A stretch of DNA of 64,000 bases from contig BLJB01000019.1 of NCBI GenBank assembly GCA_013423325.1, positions 62,001 to 126,000 of the forward strand. Reading direction: 5' to 3'. The DNA comes from Usnea hakonensis (taxonomy: Eukaryota > Ascomycota > Lecanoromycetes > Lecanorales > Parmeliaceae). The first letter of the stretch is position 1; every line of letters begins with the position of its first letter. The position numbers and the translations under genes are program-made. This document shows, one piece after another, positions 21,455 through 32,073 of this stretch. The notes under the pieces are model-generated. The model did not search any database. It was not told the origin of the DNA and was given only the letters and a program-made list of their open reading frames with translations.

Positions 21455-21712
21455 GTAAAGTAGGTACCTAGTCAGTGAAGTACCTAAGTACTTTCAGGCA
21501 CTGTACCTAAGAGTGCTAAGGCAGGTCACAGCGCTAAGTTAAAGTACCTTTAGCTTACTTTACCTCGTATTTATGCATCAATCCGAAAAGGCTCGGCGCT
21601 TTCTTCTTTGCTTAACTATCTCATAGAGTATTATTCATCAACCTGCAGCAAAGAATCCATCGATCAGTCAACCATCGATCAGTCAACCATCGATCAGCTA
21701 AATACCTAGGTA
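21455..21712. repeat. TACCTA-motif cluster and 16-bp tandem repeat
   Basis: Within about 100 bp (21460-21560) the sequence TACCTA or its complement TAGGTA/TTAGGTA-like forms appear repeatedly. Nearby at 21657-21701 a 16-bp unit (CCATCGATCAGTCAA type) is repeated three times, followed by the palindrome TACCTAGGTA (about 21703-21712). This is dispersed short repeat material in the promoter of the SDR gene. Confidence 0.7.
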
Positions 21713-21830
21713 CAGGCATTGATGTCACCATCTTGATTACCATGCACGCTTCTTGATCCTTCAACTTGGAGGGGTAAGGTAGTGTGAGGTAGGTAATTTG
21801 ATATAATATTGACCCGATAGGCTTGTAGCC

Positions 21831-23011
21831 ATGGTAGCTCTCGAGATCATCAGGGCATCCAATGCTCAATTGAAGAATTTGCCTCCAGGATTGGTTGCCG
21901 TCTTTGGTACGATATAACCATGACTGTTGGTATACCGCAAAGTCAGGCTGAGAGTCTGTCTAGTTGGAGCTACCAGCGGTATCGGCGAAAGCACTCTCAA
22001 ACAATTCTGCCGCCAGACTGTCAGGCCTCGTCTATACTTTGTAGGAAGGTTGGCTCCTCCAACGCCCGGAACATGTCATGAGTGTATCTACAGCTTTGAC
22101 CTCTTGGCATATATAGGAGCCAAGATGCCGCCGATCGAATCATCTCGGAGCTCAAGGCCATCCAATCAGACGCCGAGACAACCTTCATCCGCAAAGATCT
22201 TACCCTCCTCAAGAACGTCGACGAAGTGTGCAATCAGATCAAAGCAAAGGAAATCGGTCTCAATCTCTTGTTCATGTCACAAGGAACAATGTCTTTGAAA
22301 GGACGAGATGGTAAGCCTCCCGATCCAGTACCCCAATAGCACTGATTGACGAATCCCTCCGCAGAGACTTCCGAAGGCTTGGACAGGAAGCTAACAACAA
22401 ACTACTACTCCCGCATCCGCTTCACCCAGCAACTTCTCCCACTCCTCCAATCCGCCTCCCCCAAATTCGCCCGCGTAGTCTCCGTCCTAGCTCCCGGCGA
22501 AGAAACGCCCCTCGATCTCTCCAACCTGGACCTAAAAACAGACTTCTCGATCCGAAAAGCCGCTGGACACGCCATCACAATGACGAGCCTGATCTTTGAA
22601 GAAATGGCCCAGAAAACCCCGTCTGTTTCCTTTGTCCATGCGTACCCCGGCTTCGTCAAGACGGGCTTTGCCAAAGACCAACCGGCCGCCATCAGAGCGG
22701 CCAGCGAGTTCGCTGCCACCCTCCTATCATGGTGGGCGGTCGGGATCGAGGAGAGTGGGCAACGCCATTTGTACGCGGCGACCAGCGCGGCGTATCCGCC
22801 CAAAGCGGGAGAGAAGAGTGGCGTTGAGGTCAGTAGGGGTGGAGTGGCGAAGGGGAGCGCGGGAGTGGTGGGCAGCGGTGCCTATCTGATCGGGTCCGAC
22901 AATGAGGTCCGGGCGAACGAAAAGGTGTTGAGGCAATTGAGAAGCGGGGGAGCGGGGGAGAAGATTTGGGTGCATACGATGAGGACGTTCGAGAATATTA
23001 GGGGTTCGTGA
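21831..23011 (+). CDS. Short-chain dehydrogenase-like protein (4 exons)
   Basis: Exons 21831-21906, 21964-22048, 22117-22310 and 22365-23011 give 333 aa. The nucleotide-binding motif GATSGIGE (residues 27-34) spans the first splice junction, and the second junction restores the usual arginine after the second strand (YFVGRSQDAADRII), typical of NADPH users. The region where classical SDRs carry YxxxK reads FSIRK (Phe179 to Lys183), so the catalytic tyrosine is replaced by phenylalanine. The protein belongs to a fungal SDR group with NYYSR...LLPLL in helix 4. It could be a reductase with an altered mechanism or a non-catalytic member. No biosynthetic partners lie nearby. Confidence 0.85.
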
Positions 23012-23466
23012 GTCAGTTGTGTCTCCAAGCTCCCAAGCTTCCGAGCTCACGAGCTCCTGCTATCGGTGCATCCTTCCCTCACACCAGACCTTGACTATAG
23101 AATAGAGAGCTTCACAGCACTACTGTACCACTACGCTTGCATTTAGCTTGCATTCAGATTTAGCTTGCATTCAGCTTCCATCAATCCCATACTCCAACAC
23201 CCAGGTTCCACTAAACCATAGCATAGCAAAACAAACAAAAACATCTGGGTGGAAAGATGATATGATGAGAAAGACTTCTAATATGCCTGGTATTTTGAAA
23301 TTTTTGATCTCGTTCTTTTTATAGATGAGGATGACGATAAAAAAGGTGCAGAAAAATCCCCAACTAACCGACTCCGCCGGATCCTCCTCCATATCATTTG
23401 CAAAAGCCACAGAAACAGTAACTCCCCCCGAGAAACCCAACTCGCAGACTGTGCATCGCCTTCCCA

Positions 23467-23506
<40 letters not shown>

Positions 23507-24073
23507 CAATCGCGATCTCCCCACAAATCCCAATACATACCCGTCCGTCCCCCTCCCTCCATTCAATCCACCCCTCCACAAATCTCCCTCATCAACCCCT
23601 TAGTCCATTCCCTCACCGCATCTCATTCCGTTTCCAACGTCGAATGTAGAACATAAAAGCGCTCGCGGTGAGCGCTAAGAAAACTCCTATGGGTGTGAAA
23701 GGAGAGGAGGTGGAGGGATTGAAAAAAAAGGGATAGCTGGCTGGGTGTGGAGATGGTGGGAAGAAAGGGTGGTGGGGGGGGAGGGGAATAAAGTGGGATG
23801 TGAGGGGTGTGGAGGGAGAGGAGAGGAGATGGAGGGATTGAGGCGGGGTGGACATGGGCCACGGCGATGTCTGAAGAGCATACCACCCAAGTTGGGAGGT
23901 TCGGGCCATGTTTCCAACCCGAGCATGAACACGAACGATGTTGATATGCAACATGTGGAATCACCAATTCCGATTTCTGCCGTGGGCGAAGAAGGCAAAA
24001 AAATAACAAATTTGCATGAACAATCCACCAATGCACCAATCAAGGCCAATATCCAACCCACCTTCTCCTCAAT
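23012..24073. other. Intergenic, 1.06 kb, with poly-C run
   Basis: Contains a short direct repeat (TAGCTTGCATTCAG, about 23140-23175) and a 36-nt poly-C run (23469-23504). Long Pro- or Gly-rich frames across this area are due to base composition. Confidence 0.5.
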
Positions 24074-25568
24074 CTATGAAACCTGTAGTCCCGCCCTCAC
24101 CGACCTAGCAGTCAAGAAGATATTTCCTATCTCCCCTACAAAAACGCACATCAGCACTCATCCCCTTCATCCTTCATCCCATCAAACGGGACGTATCAAA
24201 GAACAGTAAGTAAAATAAAAAGAAGAGAACGGACTAACCAAGCCCCATGAAAACCCCACCCCTGCCAGCCCTCACACAGATGCTGAACACCGCCGTCATA
24301 GCCTCCCACAAGCGGTACCAAGTCCAATAGTCGGTCCGTCCGGTCGAGAAGACTTGCATTAAGCACTTATCGTCCGCTGGGGGCTTGCGGTTAGTATATA
24401 CGCAATGCTATCGTAATATGATGATCATGACGATGAACACTACAGCAAACGCAGTGAGGAAAATTGGAGAATAAACGGAAGAAAGATAGAGAGGCAGAGA
24501 GGCAGAGAGACACAGAGAGCGCCTGAACACACATCGAGCTACAAGCAAACAAACAAGCGCACACAACCCACTCACAAGATTCAACCGCCACCGGCAACCC
24601 CTGCTGCACCCCCGGCACGTCACGCGGGCCAAAAACCAACCTCGTCTTGCTCGCCGGCATGTCGCCCAAGACGTCGCGACACGAGGACCATTCGGGGCCG
24701 AAGGTGCCGCGGCATTGGACGTGGGGTTGGTAGATGCCCAGGACGACGGCGAGGTTGTTGTCGCCGCCTGCAACAGATGTGAGAGAGTGATACTTTCTCG
24801 ATAAGAAGAGGATTTAGGGCGTAGGGTAAAAGAGAATGAAATGACAGGGCGGTTCATGTATTCCTCGGACTTTATCGTCTTTTTTCTTTTTTTGCAAAAA
24901 AGGAGGGCAGGAAGGGGGGTGGGTAGACAATGGAAGGAAAAGCAAGCATTACCAATATTCATCGCCATCCCCCCCATCGACTCCCCCCCCGCCGCACACT
25001 GCAAGATCAGCGCCGAAGCAGCCCGTCTCACCTGACCGAGACTAGCCCTCGCAGTCACTTTCTCCTCGTCGACGAGGACAACCTGAAAGAAGCACAGCCC
25101 TCGATCTACACCATCTCCACACGAATCAGCCCCTTCCCAAATTCACCCTACCACCACTCGCACGCGCACATCCATCATCATCGTGGTGCAACACAATACT
25201 ATCGACCAAAGAAACCCCCCAACGGAGCACTAACCTCCCATAATCCGAAACGGCAACGGGAACACCTGCGATCCCAACCCCTCATGCCTAGGCCCCCACT
25301 CATACACATCCGTATCCGGCGAGAGGTATTCCTTTGCCGACTCACAGTCAGCGAGATTGGGGTTTCTCCCGAAGAATTGGCCATTGCAGGTGACTTTGAA
25401 GGAGGGAGTATTTTCGTCGGTTTCAGGGTTGGGATTAGAAGTGGATGTGTTTATGATTGAGGGGAGGAAGGGGGATGTGGTGTTTGCGAGGGATGGCGGG
25501 AGGATGGAGAGGGAGGGGGGAAGGGAGAGGGTGAGGAGGGGGAGGGTGAGGAGGAGGAGGAGGGGCAT
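24074..25568 (-). CDS. Secreted protein apparently built from two copies of one cysteine module (5 exons)
   Basis: Exons 25568-25235, 25105-24953, 24767-24576, 24376-24239 and 24135-24074 give 292 aa. All four introns are in phase 1 (129, 185, 199 and 103 nt), with GTTAGT, GTAATG, GTGAGT and GTTAGT donors. A signal peptide leads (MPLLLLLTLPLLTLS). The mature chain reads as two related halves. Each starts with a Cys-x-Gly segment and a second Cys (VTCNGQFF...DCESAK; VQCRGTFG...SCRDVL), then a Pro-rich part, a DxGLC/DDKC segment with a QV strand, a helix ending in Cys (ALILQC; AVFSIC) and a Gly-rich strand. Similar extracellular proteins are known only as fungal hypotheticals. Function unknown. 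Confidence 0.8.
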
Positions 25569-26896
25569 TGTGTTGTGGGAGTGTGGGTAGATGATCGCGG
25601 GTCTGAGCTCGTTCTGTCAAAAGATGTCTAGTCGAAAATGTTCAATTGACCTAAGGAGAAGAAAACGAATCAAAAGCGGACGATGGCTCGTGAACTCCAG
25701 AGCGTCATGCTTGAGAGTCGACAACGGCTTCGGATAAGCGACTTGCTTGTAGGCGCAATTCCCTCCTTTTCGTAGTATTGCGCGCTTGTAATAGAAGCTG
25801 CTAAATGTAGTTTATCGCTCATTCGTTGGAGTAAGACGCTCCAATAAGAGAAGCAGGCTCGATTATCGTCTCCGGGTTGCAGGTCGAGGACGATATTACA
25901 ACCAAGAAAATTGTTAAAATCAAGCATTGACTGGTAGATCTCCCAACTCCTTAGAAAATAAAATTACTCAACTATGAAACAAGCATTGAACGAGGGCTGT
26001 GAGTGATGACAAGAGGGGCAATTGCGAGAGATATCGTATCGTGGTGATAGGAAGTTGTGGAATTCTTGCTAGAAAGCTCGCAACGGAATTTGGGATAGCG
26101 AGTGATGAGATGGTGTAAGCTCTCTAGATTTCTCCGTCTGGCTTAACAAGTAAACTTCGTCTGGACCGTGAGGTTGGACGGTCAAGATATGCCACGAGCC
26201 TCTCACCAAGTTCGAGTTTTGGCAGAAACGAGGCCGGAGAATTCGGGGAAAGACGTGACAAGGCATCAGCTAAACGGCCCGTTTTGAGACCATGCAGGCT
26301 ACACTTATGCCACTCGCTGGGGAAAAGATGCATAAGTTGTTCTCATGAAGGGAATCTGTCAGCTGCGAGTAAAGCAACATGCATGGTGCATCGCTACAAT
26401 GCCTTCCAAATGCTCAAAATGGGCAAGAAGTATTCAAGACTCAATTCTTTCTGGCCATTCGATCGACTGTTTCTTCAACGGTACTTGTGCTTGCTGTGTA
26501 CTCATTAGAAGGTATCCTGGTATGAGGCTCAGTGTGTCTTTCCTTGATGGCCTTCGACTAGGCTGAATACTCAACATGGGCGCGCAAATCGGGTGTCATT
26601 GATGTCAATTCTCGCTATACGTACCGCTTTAAGATCAATCACTTGGACGAATGGACGGACAATTAAGTATCCAGTCTAATGTATCAAGGAGGCCACAGAT
26701 AGAGATTTGGAAAGGGGCTCGATTAGGGGAAAGGGAGCTCTTGTATGGACAAGGCTAACAAGACTGACTAGACAACCGCTTTATAGCAAACCGTGCTGCT
26801 AAGCACAAACATACTTCCGCCTTCATGCCATGTTTCTAAATTTCCTCGCTTGAAGCCACCACTACAGCAAATGTACCTCAGCACCTTCTCGACCAT
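25569..26896. other. Intergenic, 1.3 kb
   Basis: The only ATG-initiated frame of note is 25670-25927 on the minus strand (85 aa, no domain, low confidence). The rest shows no coding signal or repeat. Confidence 0.35.
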
Positions 26897-27367
26897 CTAT
26901 CCGCTAACGGTTCCTTGCCATATAATGGCACACCACTGGAGCTGTTTTAGAGTGTGGCACCCCTTTTGCGTTTCATCAGTACGGTCTTTGGCGTTTGTCG
27001 CATTGAGGCCCGCCGTCGCACTGAGTTGCACGCATTGCTCTGCATAATTGTTATTGTTTGCGGGATTGTATGGACCAGGGCCAGAAAAGAACTGCAATGT
27101 CTCAAGTTCCGCGAGCTGTCTCGACAGAGAATAAGAGCGCATGCTCTGGGGATCATATAAGCCATAATTGCCCGCGTAGATAACTGAGGTTCCCCCTTTA
27201 CAATTCTCTGTTGGGTATGTTGTGAATGTGAGGCTATCGTTGAAAACCATTCCTTGATTTATTCCTAAAGGATGAGGGGCATCGCGTTCCTCCAGGACGA
27301 TGTCGACGGGATTGGCGAGAGTGAGCACTGCACCGGCGATGAGGGCAATCTTAAGGATGAATGACAT
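26897..27367 (-). CDS. Small secreted 4-cysteine protein, paralogue of 685-1125
   Basis: A 156-aa protein when started at the ATG at 27367, which places the signal peptide (SFILKIALIAGAVLTLANP) at the very N-terminus. The reading frame is open for 16 more codons upstream, but that would push the signal inside. A propeptide-like EERDAP follows. The mature part has four cysteines in the order NCKG, QCVQ, GCHTL, WC, plus SYSLS and QFF, the same order and spacing style as the protein at 685-1125 (SYSLS, GFF, GCQTL). Two members of one small family 26 kb apart on opposite strands suggest an old duplication. Likely extracellular; role unknown. Confidence 0.75.
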   Translation of the reverse strand: MSFILKIALIAGAVLTLANPVDIVLEERDAPHPLGINQGMVFNDSLTFTTYPTENCKGGTSVIYAGNYGLYDPQSMRSYSLSRQLAELETLQFFSGPGPYNPANNNNYAEQCVQLSATAGLNATNAKDRTDETQKGCHTLKQLQWCAIIWQGTVSG

Positions 27368-28495
27368 GTTTGCGAAGCTTTGAAGATGGGGTTTGAGCAA
27401 CTTCAGAGGTCTCAATTGCTGATGTAGAGGGACTGGGTCTTATTGACCTCTCTTTGATCTCTTTGAAGAATATGAATGGATGAAGCTTAGTTGCTTTTGC
27501 TGTTTGGCGATATGGAGCGATGACTTTTTGCTGGCTCCTATGTACGGATAAAGATGATGTGATTGTTTGTTTTTGGAAGGATTCCAGAAAGCTGTGGGAG
27601 TTTCGAATATTTATGTGTTCCCATCTTGGATTGCGCTCCCATAAGATGATTGCCAAGGAAAGGTAGAGCCATTGCCCCAAGACGAGGCTTGAAACGAGTA
27701 ACAAAATTTGTTTCATGCTTCGTTTCATGTTTCGTTAGGAAACTACAAAGAAAATAGATTTCCCTTTATTTTGATTCTTTTGATAGTCGAGAATAAGAAT
27801 AAAGGTTCTATTAGCCATTTCTATTATTATCTCTCACAACAAGGAGATATCTTTTTTTAGAAAAGTCTAGTTTCCACAAAAGTGCCAAAGGACTCACCAT
27901 TTTAACCTGATGTTCCGAATCTTGCTTCGTGCTCTTTGACTGGAGGAGATCAGGACGCCTGCTCAAAGCAATGGCAACCTCGTAGCGGCTCAGGCACGAA
28001 AAATGTTCTAGAGTCAATAGATCCATAACAGTGGTCCTGTAGGATACAGAAAACAGCTTCTGGCTTTGCAGGTATGAGTGGAGTCGCGTTGGGGTAGGAT
28101 GCTGGGGTCCGGCATTCGTCAACGTTAGGCGTCGCTGACAGCCCTCGTTGGGCAATGACATCCTCAACTATTATTTGCTAACGAGGGTAATAACGAACCA
28201 AACCCAAGCAATGTGTCACCTTGCCACATACGCGGAATGCTGAGGCTTTGCCGAGATGTGCGCGTTGCTTCTTTGTACACACGATTGCTCTGAGCTCGTT
28301 CTCCGTTTTATTTTTAGTCATTTCCCATCGCGTGATGCGAGACTTGTACATCTGCAATCTTTCGGAACGATTCATGATATTGAGCTTTGATGGACTGGCC
28401 TGACAGACTGACGAGGCCTTAAGCCATGTTGGCTTTCCATGAGTGGTACAACGTGAGGCAGCGAATTCTTCCCAGAGAATTGTTCGATCAATGCT
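27368..28495. other. Intergenic, 1.1 kb, with a possible coding fragment
   Basis: On the minus strand at about 28046-27915 an ATG opens a Leu-rich stretch (MDLLTLEHFSCLSRYEVA) that ends at a good GTGAGT donor near 27900, but no following exon could be found. It may be a remnant. Confidence 0.25.
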
Positions 28496-29095
28496 CTATG
28501 CACCAGCCAATCTCGCTTGATTGCCCAGGAAGACCTGAAATCCTCGTTCAAGCCTTGCTAACTCCTGTGGGCCCTCGGTTGTTCCATTGTTGATGTCATG
28601 TCGGGTAAAGGATAGCATTGAGAGCAGATTTTCATTTTTGAGGGAATCCGTAATTTCTGTGGGGGGGAAATGCATAGCTGTGTTTGAGGCTTGGGATGGC
28701 AAGTTTGCAACTCTTTCAGATAGCATTCGACTTAAGACGTACTGTCTCTCATCTGTTTTTGGAACCAGAAATGAATCTCTGGAGTCTTGACCTGGAGTCT
28801 TGACCTGGAGCCTCCGTGGTGGAGTGGCATGAGTGGTAATAAGCACCGCCCTAGTCTTTGGTCTACCACGTACAACCCTTAAGGCCCTATAATAGGTTCG
28901 CAATCCTTCATGAGGCTGACATGCAGCGTTACTGCTGGAGACCGTTACCGAAAAGACATTTGCAACGATCTCGATAATACTTCCTCCCTCACACTCTACG
29001 AATCCAGGGCACCACGAAGAGAGTTGTGGCCATTCGCAAAGAATGTATACTGCCAGTGATGTCCACGTCGCCGTCTTCATTGGGTGAGTCTCCAT
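28496..29095 (-). CDS. Hypothetical protein, single exon
   Basis: A 199-aa ORF starting with ATG. The first 40 residues contain a weak hydrophobic stretch (TWTSLAVYILCEWPQL). The C-terminal half looks clearly protein-like (RQYVLSRMLSERVANLPSQA and a helical end LARLERGFQVFLGNQ). No domain recognised. The N-terminal half is less convincing; the true gene may begin with a different upstream exon. A 13-bp direct repeat (GTCTTGACCTGGA) lies inside at about 28785-28810. It stands in an area with other decayed coding stretches, so it may itself be a remnant. Confidence 0.35.
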   Translation of the reverse strand: METHPMKTATWTSLAVYILCEWPQLSSWCPGFVECEGGSIIEIVANVFSVTVSSSNAACQPHEGLRTYYRALRVVRGRPKTRAVLITTHATPPRRLQVKTPGQDSRDSFLVPKTDERQYVLSRMLSERVANLPSQASNTAMHFPPTEITDSLKNENLLSMLSFTRHDINNGTTEGPQELARLERGFQVFLGNQARLAGA

Positions 29096-29299
29096 TCTCC
29101 CGAGTACGTGACTACATTGTCCGAGCTTGCAGTAACCTCAGTCACCGTACCGCGACCATTGCATTGTCATTCTACTTCAGAGCTTACCATAAGATCCATG
29201 TTTCAGCAGGGCTCATTGACCACTGATCCAAAGATCTGACAACCGTCGTACCAATCATGAAACTTCCATCTATTTTCGAGTTGAGCCTTCATTTATGGC

Positions 29300-30250
29300 T
29301 CTCCAGTGATTTACAAGAGGCCATTGCTGTGACGGACAGTAATCCGGGACCAGACATTCCTTAAATCGTAGAGCATTTTGCTTCGGAGAAATTCAAAGTC
29401 CTTGACTTCACGACACCTCCCGGAAAGCGTCGTCGGACTGATTAGGTCAGGACAACGATCATCATTATTGACAAGTAAGCGGACCTTCGGGAAGAGGATG
29501 GGCTCTTGTTGCTAGGAAAAGGAAGTACTTGACAAGACAGCTCATGCCAATAAGGCAGGTAAGACCGTGAAAACTCGGATCACAAACTGTTGCCGCACTT
29601 CAGTACTCCGAGATGAAGGGTTCTTAGACGCTTTAGTCTCTCAAGAATGGCTTTCGAAGCATGCTCTCTTTTCTGGTGGACCAATCCTTTATCAATAGAT
29701 GGCTTCAGCTGAAGGGCAAAAAGGCCAGACACCAGATTTGCCTTGAAATTGTGTAGACCACACTAACGTCAGATACACAACTGCGAAGCACCTTCTGCAA
29801 TTGTCTCGCGTCAGCCTGCGCCATGAGTGCAGACCAGTCAAACAAAGTGTTTCTTTTGCTTTCTTGTAGATAGATCAAATAACCAATAATGCGGCGTCAT
29901 CATTTTCCAGCGTCCCACAGACTCTATGCCCTCTGAATCTGGAGCTCCATCTTTGGTGCTAACATTGATTGGCCCCGATGAAGCATACAGGTTCATTCGT
30001 AAGTATGAGAGATATCAAAGATCGAGATTCCGAGCTCCCACAGGCTATGTATGACCCGGAGCTTTCGTTACCTTCAGATCCTGGTCTTGATGCAGCCAAT
30101 GCCCTACTTGTTGGGAAATGCGAGATGCATATTCCTGCTTTTGACATGCATCATGTTCAAGCGAAGCCAAAAGCCTATGCGCGTTTTACTTTGCACCAGT
30201 TGGGAAAAGGTAATGATGATTCCACACCGCAGACCTTTGGACAGTAAGTG
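29300..30250 (+). pseudogene. ORF debris, possible decayed plus-strand gene
   Basis: Several plus-strand stretches look protein-like but are separated by stops and frame changes: about 29363-29440 (EHFASEKFKVLDFTTPPGKR), about 29550-29697 (VLRDEGFLDALVSQEWLSKH, ending in TAG) and about 29969-30247 (LSLPSDPGLDAANALLVGK). I could not join them with convincing splice sites. A GTAAGT at 30000 could be a donor. Most simply this is a degraded gene; a split functional gene remains possible. Confidence 0.28.
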
Positions 30251-30730
30251 GCTGGCTTATCTCACCCTCAGGGGTAGCCGCCCTAGCGTGAAAAACACTC
30301 CCATGTCTTATGTACATGTAAGAGAGTGGGGGGCCGGGCGGAAAGATTGACATGAAAGAGTGGGAGCGCCTGAAGAACAATTGCAGGCGAGAGGCGGTAT
30401 TCATGCTATCCTAATGGTACTGTGTCTCCCGCTATGACCATGAGCCATGAGCCATGGCCATGACTGAAAACCATGCCTTTGTACCCATGTCGAAAATCAA
30501 GTCAAGAACATGTTTCCAACCCATGCTTGAAACCATACTCCAAGAAAAACTCCAGCGGCAGCTTTCCGTCATTCTTGGCAGCCCTTCCATAAGGCTGACA
30601 TCAACATCTTGGCATCAATGACAGCCCGTGAGCGCTCACTACTAGTACTCGTACCAGAGAACAATCATTAATACCTTCAACCAACTACATTTCCCCACCC
30701 CACCTCAACCCCACCTCATCCACCCCAACA

Positions 30731-31498
30731 ATGGCATCCCCAACCCCCAACCCCCAACCCTCCTCCGCCCCCGACCTCCCCAGCACCCAGCAACCCCCCG
30801 CCATCGAAGACAACGAGCTCGATCCAGAAATAGACATGGCCATCGACCCCGCGCCTCCAGATCCCGAGAACGCAGCACTAGACGAAACGCTGCCCGAACC
30901 GCGCGAGGCCACCAGGAAGGACATATCACTGCGGGATTTCATGAGCAAAATGGACGACTACGCACCCATCGTATGTTTCCCCCCCCCCCCAGCTACCTTT
31001 CCCACTCACCCCTCTAGAAACCCACCTAACCACCACAACCCCCAGATCCCCGACGCCGTAACCCACCACCACCTCCTCCTCGCCGGCCTCTCCCCCACCA
31101 GCACCCCCCTCCCCCTATCCCGGCTCCTCGCCCTCGCGACCCAAAAGTTCATCGCCGACATAGCCGCCGACGCCTACCAATACTCGCGCATGCGATCCTC
31201 CGCCACAGGCGCAGGGCAATCGACCGGCGCTGCCAGCGCCGCAGCCACGATACCCGGTCTTGGGGTGGAAGGCGGAGGTACGGGGCCGACGGGGGGGAAA
31301 GCTGGGGTGGGGAAGGATGATAAGGGGGGGAAGGGGGGGCAGCATGTTTTGGGGGTGCAGAGGGCGGGGTATGGGGGTGGTGGGGGGGGTGGGGGGGGAG
31401 CGGGGCAGGCGGGGAGGGCGGTGTTGACGATGGAGGATTTGGGGTGTGCGGTGGGGGAGTATGGGGTTAATGTTAAGAGGGGGGAGTTTTATCGGTGA
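30731..31498 (+). CDS. taf10: TAF10, TFIID/SAGA subunit (2 exons)
   Basis: Exons 30731-30970 and 31046-31498 give 230 aa. The 75-nt intron (GTATGT...CCTAAC...CCCCAG) is a multiple of three and has no stop, so an unspliced frame reads through and would add 25 false residues. Splicing restores the family signature DDYAPIIPDAVTHHHLLLAG. The histone fold continues with LLALATQKFIADIAADAYQY and ends with LTMEDLGCAVGEYGVNVKRG. A long Gly-rich insert of about 55 residues sits inside the fold between helix 2 and the final helices, as is common in fungal TAF10. The N-terminus is Pro/acidic and disordered. The protein is a shared subunit of TFIID and SAGA in the nucleus. Assignment is firm. Confidence 0.93.
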   Translation: MASPTPNPQPSSAPDLPSTQQPPAIEDNELDPEIDMAIDPAPPDPENAALDETLPEPREATRKDISLRDFMSKMDDYAPIVCFPPPPATFPTHPSRNPPNHHNPQIPDAVTHHHLLLAGLSPTSTPLPLSRLLALATQKFIADIAADAYQYSRMRSSATGAGQSTGAASAAATIPGLGVEGGGTGPTGGKAGVGKDDKGGKGGQHVLGVQRAGYGGGGGGGGGAGQAGRAVLTMEDLGCAVGEYGVNVKRGEFYR

Positions 31499-32073
31499 TG
31501 GGGTGTGTGTTTGGTTGGATGTGTAGGATGGGTGGTGGATTTTGCATGGATAAGGGTGTGTGCATTTTAAGGAGCTGCATCTACGGGCGTTGACCTAGAG
31601 GCAGGGGGGTTTCATGAGGGGTCTTGCATTACGGATGGTCATATTGCCAGAAAGGGTAAAAGTATTTTGACTGTGGAGCATTGTCGTGTGTTTATGTGAT
31701 AACGTATTCGTTTGGGTGTTGGACCGTGCCTTTGCCAGCCCTCATCGGATATCTATCAATAGATTTCTAAACGATCAACCATGCATTGTTGCCGAAGCAA
31801 GAACATCTTATCAGACAGTGACCACGCATGCTAGCAACTTGTGTAAAGATAACAGATGGAAGTCATAGCGACAAGTCATACCGTCGGCGCGCGCCATTGA
31901 CGTATTGATTTCAGGGATGAATTAAATATGTAACATGTGGAAACTTCATTGGACGAAGAAACACATTGTGGGGGCATTGACAATCGTTGGAGTATTTCGC
32001 TACTGAATGGAACCTGGACTTCTATAAGCTAGCGTCAGCGAGGTGATTTTCAAGTCTCACCGCTGAGCCATAA
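31499..32073. other. Intergenic, 575 bp, between convergent genes
   Basis: 3' regions of TAF10 and the Tbf1-like gene. Nothing else recognised. Confidence 0.4.

Noticed and set aside
3350..23011. Possible secondary-metabolite cluster (FAD monooxygenase, hydrolase, SDR)
   Set aside because: The three enzymes are spread over about 18 kb with unrelated genes between them, and no PKS, NRPS, terpene synthase, P450, transporter or pathway regulator is present.
23325..23603. 92-aa ORF with a long proline run
   Set aside because: The proline run is translation of a 36-nt poly-C tract; the mirror frames give Gly runs.
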